A DNA stretch of 11,677 bases from CAYOMP01 sp964405075 (GCA_964405075.1 CAYOMP010000084.1:1-11677), one strand, 5' to 3'. Positions 1 through 7,315 are shown, numbered from the stretch's first letter. Made by a program: numbers and translations. Notes: generated by a model not told the origin, from the sequence alone.

Positions 1-761
1 AAAATTGGAAAAATCTCGCCATAGCTTTCTGTTCTTAATGCGCGGTCTCTTCTTATTTGTTTTGATATAACGCGACTGTATGCAGATGCAACAAACATCA
101 AAAACAGTAACCCAAATAATGCGCCTACACCTGTTCCTAATGTTCCGCCCGCTGCACCATACGCCGGCGCATATGATGTTGTAGTTAAAAAGTTATCTAT
201 TTTTTTACCATAGCTAAACAAATATGCCGCTGCCGCCACACTAACTACTGCATTTATAATTTGCTCAATAATTTGAGAAAATACTGTTGGCATCATTGTT
301 CCTAAACCCTGATAGTACCCTCTCATTACTCCCATTATTGCAACAATGAATACTGCCGGAGCCAGAATTCTTAATGCAATTGCGCTCATTGGCTGATTCA
401 TAACAGTACCAGCTAAGAAATCCGCACCAAAATATGCTGCTACGGCAAATATCAAACCAACGCAAACTGCAAATACAAAGGCACATTTATAAATCCTATA
501 TGCATTTTTCTTCTGTCCTTTAGCATTTCTGGCTGCTACTAATTTAGAAACCGCTGTTGGTAAACTATACGAAGATATTAACAATAGCATTGAATATACT
601 TCAAAAGCACATGAATAATATCCGTTACCTTCATCTCCAATAATATTTGTTAATGGTATTCTATATACAAGTCCAATTAGTCTACATATTATAGAGGCAG
701 CACCTAAAATACTCCCCTGTATGATAAAATTGGAATTATTTCTTTTCTTCCCGTTACCCAT
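1..761 (-). CDS. MurJ/SpoVB-like polysaccharide or lipid flippase, 3' end cut by window edge
   Basis: About 253 residues are present and the C-terminal half lies outside the window. The N-terminus reads MGNGKKRNNSNFIIQGSILG and leads into the hallmark start of the MATE/MVF (MurJ, SpoVB, polysaccharide-export) superfamily: a first membrane segment, then a motif of the type GLVYRIPLTNIIGDEGNGYY at about residues 29-48. Several further hydrophobic segments follow. Family members flip undecaprenyl-linked sugars or peptidoglycan precursors across the membrane, and SpoVB does so for the spore cortex. The ATG at 759-761 was chosen because a GAGGTG ribosome binding site (766-771) precedes it by 4 bases, and this site lies across the stop of ybeY. 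The intergenic gap is only 13 bases, so translation is probably coupled to ybeY. Membership of the superfamily is clear. Assignment to SpoVB rather than a capsule or MurJ flippase is not, and the sporulation genes upstream are only a hint. Confidence 0.85.
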   Translation of the reverse strand, partial: MGNGKKRNNSNFIIQGSILGAASIICRLIGLVYRIPLTNIIGDEGNGYYSCAFEVYSMLLLISSYSLPTAVSKLVAARNAKGQKKNAYRIYKCAFVFAVCVGLIFAVAAYFGADFLAGTVMNQPMSAIALRILAPAVFIVAIMGVMRGYYQGLGTMMPTVFSQIIEQIINAVVSVAAAAYLFSYGKKIDNFLTTTSYAPAYGAAGGTLGTGVGALFGLLFLMFVASAYSRVISKQIRRDRALRTESYGEIFPI

Positions 762-774
762 TTTACACCTCAGT

Positions 775-1272
775 TTATCTATTTATATCAAGTTTAGTCA
801 AAATACTCTTCTGCTTTTGTTCCATAACTTCAGCTTCTTCAGGCTCCATATGGTCATATCCACACAAATGATACATACTGTGAGCTACCAAAAATGCATA
901 TTCTCTAAGCTGAGAATGACCATAACTTTCTGCTTGTTCTATAATTTTTTCAACAGAAATTATTATATCACCAAGTATCAGTTCTCCCGTTTCAGGATTA
1001 AAATAATCTTCTTCATGTTCTTCAACAATTGAAAAATCCGAAGGAGTAATGTAATCAATCATTGGAAATGATAACACATCTGTTGGTCTGTCTATATCAC
1101 GATATTCTTTATTAATTTCATGAATCGATTTATTATCTGTAATTATTAAATTAACTTCTGTTTCATATGGACATTCTTCGCTATCTAATACTGCATTAAT
1201 TATTTTTTCGCCAATATTACGATAGTCTATTTCAACATTAATATCCGTTTCTATTTCAACATTAAGTGTCAT
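775..1272 (-). CDS. ybeY: Endoribonuclease YbeY (rRNA maturation factor)
   Basis: This 165-residue protein has the usual length of YbeY, a zinc-dependent single-strand endoribonuclease that takes part in 16S rRNA 3'-end maturation and 70S ribosome quality control in the cytoplasm. The zinc site H-x3-H-x5-H is intact: H131, H135 and H141 in HSMYHLCGYDH. The family motif RPTDVLSFP lies near residues 63-71. The N-terminal beta strands are preserved. Its ATG overlaps the stop of the upstream HD-protein gene as ATGA, and an AGGAGG site (1283-1288) sits 10 bases ahead, so the two are translationally coupled. The position after phoH and an HD membrane protein is the classical Firmicute arrangement. 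The usual downstream partners dgkA and era are absent here and a flippase gene follows instead. Confidence 0.97.
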   Translation of the reverse strand: MTLNVEIETDINVEIDYRNIGEKIINAVLDSEECPYETEVNLIITDNKSIHEINKEYRDIDRPTDVLSFPMIDYITPSDFSIVEEHEEDYFNPETGELILGDIIISVEKIIEQAESYGHSQLREYAFLVAHSMYHLCGYDHMEPEEAEVMEQKQKSILTKLDINR

Positions 1273-2456
1273 AAAATGTTTTCCTCCTGTTTAAAACATT
1301 TCTTTAAGTCCCTATACATCTTTATAGTCATTCCTGACTCGTCAAACATATCTCGTTCCATTTTATTTTTTAAAACCTGTTCAACGATTAATTCTCTATC
1401 ATAATTTAACTGATTCTTTTTATCATCAATTATTTCAAAAGCAGAAATAACAGTATCACTCATAAGAACAATGGCTGCTTCGATGGTTTTTGGTCTTTCT
1501 TTTCTTCCATTCTGTTGTTTGATTATATCAATTACACTTCTTGGAAAATCATAAGCCTCTCCTATTTCTACTCCATATTTAATATACTCTTTTCCTTCCA
1601 ATCTTCCGATTTTTTGATAATAACCTCCAGCTTTTGCAACTAATGGATTGGCACCTACTGTTTTTGCACCTATTTCAGCCAGATTTCCCACTCTGACGGA
1701 ATGAGCATACAATTCTGGTGCACTGGTTCTGAACATGTTCATTAAATCATATTCTTCATCACAGATTTCATTTAGTTTTTTTGTATCATCAACATTCACC
1801 TTAAAAACTACATATGGCAAAATTGCACAGATTATAACTAATCCAATTAAAGTGCATAACGTAGAACCAATAATATTTTTGTATGTAATACTTCCTGCTG
1901 AAATATAGTATAGAACCTCTGAAAATGATACATTAATCGTCAATACAATTATTGAAGCATAAAAAAATGTTTTTTTATTCAGGAAATACTCACATAATAA
2001 GCAACCAACTATTCCCGAAAAAATATAGAAAATTAAATTTTCCAACGTTTGTCCACAAATCAACGTTACTAATACAGAGAAATATATCTGAAATAATATT
2101 CCTTCATATGCATTAGTGAACAAAGCAAATATAGTTCCTATTACGAAAATTGGTCTAACTTCTGATGGTAAAAATGTAAATACAAATGCAACTATATACA
2201 TTACAACAAATGTACCAAACATTCTCCCATAATTCGCTATTTTATAATTAAAATGTACTTCTTTAATTCGTATCCATTTAAGATAGATCATAATAACTGC
2301 CATAGCCAGCACACTAAGCAATGTACATGCTATGTTGAATGTCATTTGTTTTCCTTGTAAATAAGCAGCTAAAAAGGATAATGCTCCAGATGCAACACAC
2401 ATAACTAAAGCCATAACTATATAGTAAAAATTCGTATGGTTATATTTATCTTTCAT
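1269..2456 (-). CDS. 7TM membrane protein with degenerate HD domain (PgpH-like, probably non-catalytic)
   Basis: This 395-residue protein has about seven hydrophobic segments between residues 11 and 218 (roughly 11-33, 42-60, 80-96, 103-134, 141-157, 163-187 and 196-217). A soluble C-terminal domain of about 175 residues follows. The soluble part resembles the HD domain of PgpH, the c-di-AMP phosphodiesterase: HSVRVGNLAEIGAKTVGANP (H252 onward), then AGGYYQKIGR where PgpH has YYHDIGK, IIKQQNG where PgpH has QHHG, and a retained aspartate, D334, in LMSDT. So H252 and D334 remain, but the central HD pair is Q281-K282 and the HH pair is Q315-N316. PgpH normally carries a large extracellular 7TMR-HDED domain before the seven helices, and none is present here. 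It lies in the operon position of pgpH, between phoH and ybeY, 20 bases after phoH and overlapping ybeY by 4. The ribosome binding site is weak. A structural or c-di-AMP-sensing role is possible but unproven. Confidence 0.85.
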   Translation of the reverse strand: MKDKYNHTNFYYIVMALVMCVASGALSFLAAYLQGKQMTFNIACTLLSVLAMAVIMIYLKWIRIKEVHFNYKIANYGRMFGTFVVMYIVAFVFTFLPSEVRPIFVIGTIFALFTNAYEGILFQIYFSVLVTLICGQTLENLIFYIFSGIVGCLLCEYFLNKKTFFYASIIVLTINVSFSEVLYYISAGSITYKNIIGSTLCTLIGLVIICAILPYVVFKVNVDDTKKLNEICDEEYDLMNMFRTSAPELYAHSVRVGNLAEIGAKTVGANPLVAKAGGYYQKIGRLEGKEYIKYGVEIGEAYDFPRSVIDIIKQQNGRKERPKTIEAAIVLMSDTVISAFEIIDDKKNQLNYDRELIVEQVLKNKMERDMFDESGMTIKMYRDLKKCFKQEENIL

Positions 2457-2476
2457 ATTCTTTTCTCTTCTCTATA

Positions 2477-3496
2477 TTATTTAGTATTATTTCTAGACTT
2501 ACGCTCTGTCTTTGTTTTTTCCTCTTTATTTCTTTTAGAAATTCGAGATTCATATTCATCATAAGCCTTAACAATTTTTTGAACTAATGGATGTCTTACA
2601 ACATCCTGACTAGTTAATTCGCAAAAACCGATTCCTTCCACCTTTTTCAAAACGCGCATTGCAACTTCCAAACCTGATTGAGTACCTGCAGGCAAATCCT
2701 TCTGCGAAACATCACCTGTAACAATTACCTTTGACCCAAAACCAATACGCGTCAAAAACATTTTCATCTGTGCAGGCGTTGTATTTTGTGCCTCATCCAG
2801 AATAATATAGGCATTATCTAATGTTCTACCTCTCATATATGCTAAAGGTGCCACTTCAATTAGTCCTTTTTCCATATTTCGTGCAAAGCTCTCAGGCCCC
2901 ATAATCTGATACAAAGCATCATACAATGGACGCAAATATGGGTCAACTTTACTTTGTAAATCTCCTGGCAAAAAACCTAACTTTTCCCCAGCTTCTATAG
3001 CCGGTCTTGTCAAAATAATCCTTCCCACCTCATTATTCTTGAATGCACTGATTGCCATAGCCATCGCTAAATATGTTTTACCCGTACCAGCCGGTCCAAC
3101 ACCAAATACAATCATATTATTTTTAATCAAGTCAATATAATGTTTCTGACCTAGTGTTTTCGGTTTAATAGGCTTGCCATTAATTGTATGACATATTAAT
3201 TCTTTGTCTATTTCAACAATTGCTGATTCATTATCTTCAAATGCCAACGCAATTGCATAATCAACATTTTGCTCAGTTATTGTATTACCACGCTTAGACA
3301 ACTCGATAAGTTGTTCAAATATATTCTTTGCCTTTAATGCTGCGTTCTCAGCACCTACTACCTTTAACTCACCATCTCTTGCTACAATCGTTACATTAAG
3401 AGTTCTCTCTATTTTCTTTACAAAGCAGTCAAACTGACCAAATACATTAGAAGTATGTTCAACTGGCATATCAATAATAGTTTCAATTAAGCTCAT
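2477..3496 (-). CDS. phoH: PhoH-like P-loop ATPase
   Basis: The protein has 339 residues, typical of the PhoH family of RNA-associated ATPases related to superfamily 1 helicases. The Walker A motif GPAGTGKT is at 134-141 and the Walker B motif IILDEAQNT at 231-239 (D234, E235). Sensor-like GDVSQKDLP is at 261-269 and the arginine-containing DVVRHPLV at 298-305. An N-terminal region of about 110 residues precedes the ATPase core and resembles the KH-like part of the family. The last 25 residues are a lysine- and arginine-rich tail. The ATG at 3494-3496 has an AAAGGA site (3506-3511) placed inside the end of yqfD, and the two genes overlap by 14 bases. The physiological function of PhoH is not firmly known. 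Conserved linkage with ybeY suggests RNA or ribosome processing. Confidence 0.96.
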   Translation of the reverse strand: MSLIETIIDMPVEHTSNVFGQFDCFVKKIERTLNVTIVARDGELKVVGAENAALKAKNIFEQLIELSKRGNTITEQNVDYAIALAFEDNESAIVEIDKELICHTINGKPIKPKTLGQKHYIDLIKNNMIVFGVGPAGTGKTYLAMAMAISAFKNNEVGRIILTRPAIEAGEKLGFLPGDLQSKVDPYLRPLYDALYQIMGPESFARNMEKGLIEVAPLAYMRGRTLDNAYIILDEAQNTTPAQMKMFLTRIGFGSKVIVTGDVSQKDLPAGTQSGLEVAMRVLKKVEGIGFCELTSQDVVRHPLVQKIVKAYDEYESRISKRNKEEKTKTERKSRNNTK

Positions 3497-4721
3497 CTAT
3501 ATTAGTCCTTTCTTCAGGAATTGCAAAAATTTCTGCGTTTATTCTTTCACTAACGTCTCCATTAACCACAATATTTCCCTCTAAAACACAGGAATTTTTT
3601 CCTATATGTATTTTAACATTATTTTCTACAATTTGAACCCCTTTTTGCATTATTTTTGACAAAAAGTGCTTTAAATGAGCTTTTGCTAATTGTTCAGCTT
3701 CATTTTTGGTATATTTCTTCTCCTCCAAAGTATATTCTCGAATATTAATATCTCCTACAACTATTGGCAGATACAAATTTCTTCCTATCTTCAAACGTTT
3801 TTCATTTGTTATAACATCATACTTATTATATACAATTTTTCCGTCTAAGAGTTTTACTTTTTTATTAAGTATTTTTACATAATATCTAAGTTTTGTTCTA
3901 TTAGTATATTCTTTTTTATAATAGTTCATATTTATAGTTTCTTTATATGGTATAACATAAGTTCCGTTAATGTCGGCATCTGCGGCATAATAATCATATC
4001 CGGCAATTTCTCCTGAATCATTATATACTTCCACTGCTCCATTTACTAAAACATCACCTTTTTTCACAACACTACCTTTCTTTACCTTTGGAGTTCCGTT
4101 TCTAACCATTATCTCATTAATTATGCAATCATATCTCGCAATCAGATTGCTAGGAGCATAAATATCTTCTTCCGTTTTTTCAGCCATAATTCCCTCTTGT
4201 ACTTTGATAAGTATTCTTGTACCTTTTAATTCAACTGATACCCATATTATGTCATTATATTTTTCTCTAATTAATTCTTCAATCTCATTGCACTTTATAT
4301 ATTTTTTTCTCATACCACATTTTATACCATTTTCAGATAAACATTTTACAATACTGCTTTCTGTATTGTATACATTACCTGTTAATTCAATATCCCATAC
4401 AAACAATGATAAAATGTAAATTATGGCTATACTTAGAATTATGCCACACAAATACATCTTTCTTTTTCTATTTTTATACAAAAAAAAGGGTAATCCATGT
4501 CTACTCAGAATCCTTACCCTTGTTTTAGTTTTTTTACATATTGTTTTTATTCTTTTAAAATCTTTCTTTTTTATACATGCTTCAAAATAGTCATCTTTCG
4601 ACACTACATTCCATAAAAAGATATCGTGATTACTACATAAATTAGCAAATCTTTCAGGAGTGTTTTTAAATATTTTTATTATAAGATAACCATTAAAATT
4701 TCTTATTAACCAATGTACCAT
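3483..4721 (-). CDS. yqfD: Sporulation protein YqfD
   Basis: This 412-residue protein matches the YqfD family in length and layout. A basic cytoplasmic N-terminal region (1-88) includes the ILSRHGLPFF stretch near 71-80. One transmembrane segment lies at about 90-108, and a long outer domain starts with VWDIELTGN (108-116), a characteristic family stretch. In Bacillus subtilis the family is expressed in the mother cell under sigma E as a stage IV sporulation protein, and its biochemical role is unknown. The ATG follows an AGAGGG site (4727-4732) that overlaps the yqfC stop. The gap to yqfC is 9 bases and the 3' end overlaps phoH, so translation of the three genes is likely coupled. The yqfC-yqfD-phoH order itself supports the call. 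Confidence 0.93.
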   Translation of the reverse strand: MVHWLIRNFNGYLIIKIFKNTPERFANLCSNHDIFLWNVVSKDDYFEACIKKKDFKRIKTICKKTKTRVRILSRHGLPFFLYKNRKRKMYLCGIILSIAIIYILSLFVWDIELTGNVYNTESSIVKCLSENGIKCGMRKKYIKCNEIEELIREKYNDIIWVSVELKGTRILIKVQEGIMAEKTEEDIYAPSNLIARYDCIINEIMVRNGTPKVKKGSVVKKGDVLVNGAVEVYNDSGEIAGYDYYAADADINGTYVIPYKETINMNYYKKEYTNRTKLRYYVKILNKKVKLLDGKIVYNKYDVITNEKRLKIGRNLYLPIVVGDINIREYTLEEKKYTKNEAEQLAKAHLKHFLSKIMQKGVQIVENNVKIHIGKNSCVLEGNIVVNGDVSERINAEIFAIPEERTNIDELN

Positions 4722-4730
4722 GTATGCCCT

Positions 4731-5009
4731 CTACATATATATTATTCTCTCGATTTTCCCGCTTATCTTTATCTCGGAATAAGAATAGTATTCTATAAAC
4801 AAACAAGTACCTTCTATACACATTTGCCCATCTGTAATTTTCAGACGAATTTTTTCTGTGGTATATTCTATCAATCCCTTGAAATTTTCTAATAATATTT
4901 CCCTATTACCTGTAATATATATCAATGTATCTCCGTACATTAAATCTTTAGGGAGTGACAGTGATTCGGTCATTACATTATACAATTTTCTTTCTTTTAT
5001 ACTAATCAC
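4731..5009 (-). CDS. yqfC: YabP/YqfC-family sporulation protein
   Basis: The protein is 92 residues, almost the size of B. subtilis YqfC. The family pattern is visible: LPKDLMYGDTLIYITG near 19-34, then a beta-rich core (NREILLENFKGLIEY) and a C-terminal stretch ending in GKIERIIYM. The start is a GTG at 5007-5009. No ATG lies upstream in frame before a stop, and the first internal ATG (residue 13) would leave the protein short at the front. The ribosome binding site is poor, at best an AAGTGA just upstream, so the exact start is less certain than the gene. It is the first gene of the run yqfC-yqfD-phoH and lies just past a strong terminator hairpin. YqfC-family proteins take part in sporulation, and no enzymatic activity is known. 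Confidence 0.88.
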   Translation of the reverse strand: MISIKERKLYNVMTESLSLPKDLMYGDTLIYITGNREILLENFKGLIEYTTEKIRLKITDGQMCIEGTCLFIEYYSYSEIKISGKIERIIYM

Positions 5010-5038
5010 GTCACTTTTTATGCTTAATATATATTATG

Positions 5039-5078
5039 CAAAAAGGACAGTATACATACACGCACACTGTCCTTTTTG
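5039..5078 (-). terminator. Perfect 13-bp hairpin, intrinsic terminator after pdp
   Basis: The arms 5039-5051 and 5066-5078 (core ACTGTCCTTTTT and its complement) pair perfectly around a 14-base loop. The stem base is A/T-rich, so either strand ends in a T5 run. On the minus strand it lies 90 bases past the pdp stop and just before yqfC, which makes it the likely end of the pdp transcript. It could also act as an attenuator for read-through into yqfC. Confidence 0.8.
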
Positions 5079-5167
5079 TGATTATAAAATAAATATTGGA
5101 TAACAATTCTTTCTCAGTAATTTTTCTTATAACAAAAGATTACCCCCAGTACTAGTCTAGAAAATAT

Positions 5168-6472
5168 TTATTCAATAATTTCCTTTATTAACTTTGGTTT
5201 ATCTACTTTTTCTTCACTGAATGAATATGTATTTAAAAATCTTTCTTTTGCCGCTTCTAACTTATTAGCATCATTTGCATGAATAGTTGCAAGACTTTCG
5301 CCCTTTTCTACATAATCGCCAACTTTTTTATTAAGAACAATACCTACAGATAAATCAATAATACTCTCCTTTGTTTCTCTTCCGCCACCAAGCATCAATG
5401 AAACAATACCAACTTCGTCAGTTACAATGTTTGACACATAACCCGAACAAGGAGATGGTATTTCTTCAATAATGGAAGCTTTTGGTAAAAGTGATGTGTC
5501 AAATACTGCTTCTGAATTACCGCCCTGAGCTTTAACAAATTCTGCTAATTTATTGAGCGCACTCTTATCCTCTATAGTTTTATATAATTTTTCTCTGGCA
5601 TCCTCTATACTTTCAGCTCTATCGGTAGATAAAAGCATATACGAACCAAGTGTAACAACTAAATCCAATAATTCTTTAGAACCTTCTCCATTTAATGTAT
5701 CAATAGCTTCTTTAACCTCCAAAGCATTTCCTACCGCATATCCCAAAGGCTGATTCATATCAGAAACTATAGCTACGGTTTTTCTACCGGCGCCATTACC
5801 GATTTTTACCATTTCTTTTCCAAGTGCGATTGCATCTTCCTCTGTTTTCATAAATGCACCACTACCTGTCTTTACGTCTAATACAATTGAATCCGCTCCA
5901 GCTGCTAATTTTTTACTCATAATACTACTTGCTATTAACGATATATTATCTACCGTTGCAGTAACATCTCTTAACGCATATAATTTTTTATCTGCTGGTG
6001 CCAAATCAGCTGTCTGACCGATAATGGACATTTTAATTGTATTTACATTTTCAATAAATTTCTCTATAGGTATATCAACAGAAAAGCCTTCAAAACTTTC
6101 CAACTTATCAATAGTACCTCCTGTATGACCAAGACCTCTGCCAGACATCTTTGCAACAGGCACTCCAAGTGCAGCAACCATTGGTCCTAAGACTAAAGAA
6201 GTTTTGTCTCCAACACCTCCTGTACTATGTTTGTCAGCCTTTTTACCCTCTATATTGGATAAATCCAGCATTTCACCGCTATGTGCCATTGCCAATGTAA
6301 GAGTAAGTGTTTCTTCCTCATCCATTCCTTGAAAATAGATTGCCATCATCATTGCCGACATCTGATAATCTGGTATTTCACCTTTTGTGAAACCATCCAC
6401 CATAAATTCAATTTCTTCATTACTTAATTTCTTTCCATTTCTTTTTTTCATTATAAGATCATACATTCTCAT
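5168..6472 (-). CDS. pdp: Pyrimidine-nucleoside phosphorylase
   Basis: This 434-residue enzyme catalyses reversible phosphorolysis of uridine, thymidine and deoxyuridine to a free base and (deoxy)ribose 1-phosphate, for cytoplasmic nucleoside salvage. The phosphate-binding segment KHSTGGVGD is at 81-89. The family signature SGRGLGHTGGTIDKLE is at 110-125. Substrate-contacting R168, S183 and K187 are present in LYALRDV and LIASSIMSKK, and a C-terminal alpha/beta domain is present. Residues match the Bacillus-type Pdp closely over the whole length. I chose the ATG at 6470-6472 (protein MRMYDLIMKK) rather than one 10 codons upstream because a GGAGG site sits 7 bases before it and the length then equals the family's. 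It is a single gene between its own promoter candidate and a strong terminator, divergent from lexA. Confidence 0.97.
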   Translation of the reverse strand: MRMYDLIMKKRNGKKLSNEEIEFMVDGFTKGEIPDYQMSAMMMAIYFQGMDEEETLTLTLAMAHSGEMLDLSNIEGKKADKHSTGGVGDKTSLVLGPMVAALGVPVAKMSGRGLGHTGGTIDKLESFEGFSVDIPIEKFIENVNTIKMSIIGQTADLAPADKKLYALRDVTATVDNISLIASSIMSKKLAAGADSIVLDVKTGSGAFMKTEEDAIALGKEMVKIGNGAGRKTVAIVSDMNQPLGYAVGNALEVKEAIDTLNGEGSKELLDLVVTLGSYMLLSTDRAESIEDAREKLYKTIEDKSALNKLAEFVKAQGGNSEAVFDTSLLPKASIIEEIPSPCSGYVSNIVTDEVGIVSLMLGGGRETKESIIDLSVGIVLNKKVGDYVEKGESLATIHANDANKLEAAKERFLNTYSFSEEKVDKPKLIKEIIE

Positions 6473-6479
6473 AATAACG

Positions 6480-6484
6480 CCTCC
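6480..6484 (-). promoter_or_regulatory. Ribosome binding site of pdp, decides the start
   Basis: The minus strand reads GGAGG 7 bases before the ATG at 6472. An upstream in-frame ATG at 6502 has no such site and would place this motif inside the coding region. Confidence 0.85.
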
Positions 6485-6539
6485 ATTTATAAGTAAAAAC
6501 AAACTTTTTTATTAGTAATATTTATTAAATTAGGTTTTA

Positions 6540-6568
6540 ATTGTATCACACACTAAAAAAAATGTACA
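6540..6568 (-). promoter_or_regulatory. Candidate sigma-A promoter for pdp
   Basis: On the minus strand TGTACA (6563-6568, 4 of 6 to TTGACA) is followed after 17 bases by TACAAT (6540-6545, 5 of 6 to TATAAT). This would start transcription about 60 bases before the pdp ATG. It is assigned by eye and the AT-rich background makes chance matches likely. Confidence 0.5.
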
Positions 6569-6585
6569 TATAGAACAAATTTTTG

Positions 6586-6597
6586 GAACATTTGTTT
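6586..6597. promoter_or_regulatory. Near-consensus LexA (SOS) box upstream of lexA
   Basis: The sequence GAACATTTGTTT differs in one base from the Gram-positive LexA operator GAAC-N4-GTTC. It touches the first bases of the candidate lexA -35 element, as expected for autorepression. A further GAAC half-site lies at 6573-6576. A 7-bp inverted repeat AACAAAT/ATTTGTT (6574-6580 with 6590-6596) overlaps the box. The pdp promoter candidate starts 18 bases away, so pdp might also be affected. Confidence 0.65.
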
Positions 6598-6624
6598 GTA
6601 ATTTATTTATTTATATGTTATTAT
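6596..6624 (+). promoter_or_regulatory. Candidate lexA promoter
   Basis: TTGTAA (6596-6601) and TATTAT (6619-6624) are separated by 17 bases and overlap the LexA box at the -35 end. A transcript from here would have a leader of about 25-30 bases ending in the strong ribosome binding site. Other weak -10 matches exist nearby in this AT-rich stretch. Confidence 0.5.
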
Positions 6625-6643
6625 AAATATAAATTATGTAAAC

Positions 6644-6649
6644 AGGAGG
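6644..6649 (+). promoter_or_regulatory. Ribosome binding site of lexA, decides the start
   Basis: AGGAGG lies 8 bases before the ATG at 6658. An in-frame ATG at 6583 would add 25 residues unlike any LexA and would lie in the operator region, so it is rejected. Confidence 0.88.
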
Positions 6650-6657
6650 ACAAAACA

Positions 6658-7275
6658 ATGCCTAATGGTAAAATTTCTGCTAAACAGCAAGAAATACTTG
6701 AATATATTAAACAAGAAATACTTTCAAAAGGATACCCACCTGCTGTTCGTGAAATATGCGAGGCGGTTAAATTAAAGTCAACTTCATCAGTTCATTCACA
6801 TTTGGAAACATTAGAGAAAAACGGTTATATCCGTCGTGACCCTACTAAACCAAGAGCAATCGAAATTATTGATGATATGTTTAATCTTACTCGTCGCGAA
6901 ACAGTAAATATGCCAATTATTGGTACTGTTGCAGCAGGACAGCCTATTTTAGCTGAAGAAAATATTGAGAATTATTTCCCTATCCCAGCTGAGTTTGTTC
7001 CAAATACCCAGACATTTATGTTAAAAGTCAAAGGTGATAGTATGATAAATGCCGGTATTTTCAATGGTGATCAAATAATGGTTCAGCAACAAAAAACAGC
7101 AAACAACGGTGATATTGTTGTTGCATTAATAGATGATTCAGCTACTGTTAAAACTTTTTACAAAGAAGATGGTCATATTCGCCTACAGCCTGAGAATGAT
7201 ACAATGGAGCCAATTATTGTTGACAACGTTGATATTATTGGAAAAGTATTCGGCGTATTTCGTTTATTCAGCTAA
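6658..7275 (+). CDS. lexA: LexA, SOS-response repressor and self-cleaving protease
   Basis: The protein has 205 residues, the usual LexA length. Residues 1-66 form the winged helix-turn-helix that binds SOS operators, with the recognition region TSSVHSHLETLEKNGYI at 42-58. A linker leads to the S24 protease fold. The Ala-Gly self-cleavage site is A93-G94 in GTVAAGQP. The catalytic pair is S128 in KGDSM and K165 in ATVKTFY. Under DNA damage, RecA filaments trigger autocleavage and derepression of repair genes. It is the only plus-strand gene in the window, monocistronic between a candidate self-operated promoter (LexA box 6586-6597) and a hairpin terminator. All functional residues are intact. 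Confidence 0.97.
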   Translation: MPNGKISAKQQEILEYIKQEILSKGYPPAVREICEAVKLKSTSSVHSHLETLEKNGYIRRDPTKPRAIEIIDDMFNLTRRETVNMPIIGTVAAGQPILAEENIENYFPIPAEFVPNTQTFMLKVKGDSMINAGIFNGDQIMVQQQKTANNGDIVVALIDDSATVKTFYKEDGHIRLQPENDTMEPIIVDNVDIIGKVFGVFRLFS

Positions 7276-7279
7276 AAAC

Positions 7280-7315
7280 AATAAAACTCCCAATTTTAAC
7301 TTTGGGAGTTTTATT
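7280..7315. terminator. Bidirectional terminator between convergent lexA and rsfS
   Basis: A perfect 14-bp stem is formed by 7280-7293 (AATAAAACTCCCAA) and 7302-7315, with an 8-base loop. The outer part of each arm gives a T-rich tail on either strand. It starts 4 bases after the lexA stop and lies about 60 bases past the rsfS stop, so it can serve both transcripts. Confidence 0.9.

Noticed and set aside
721..1032. Plus-strand open frame of 103 codons antisense to ybeY
   Set aside because: It is a shadow of ybeY and the flippase start, phenylalanine-rich and low in complexity, with no ribosome binding site or family resemblance.
1731..1740. Palindrome GAACATGTTC resembling an SOS box
   Set aside because: The half-sites are 2 bases apart instead of 4, and it lies within the coding sequence of the HD protein.
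5081..5086. TATAAT on the minus strand as a yqfC promoter
   Set aside because: No fitting -35 element is present, and transcription would begin inside the terminator hairpin. It is probably chance in AT-rich DNA.
6583..6657. 25-residue N-terminal extension of LexA
   Set aside because: It covers the LexA box, promoter and ribosome binding site, and the family begins at the ATG at 6658.
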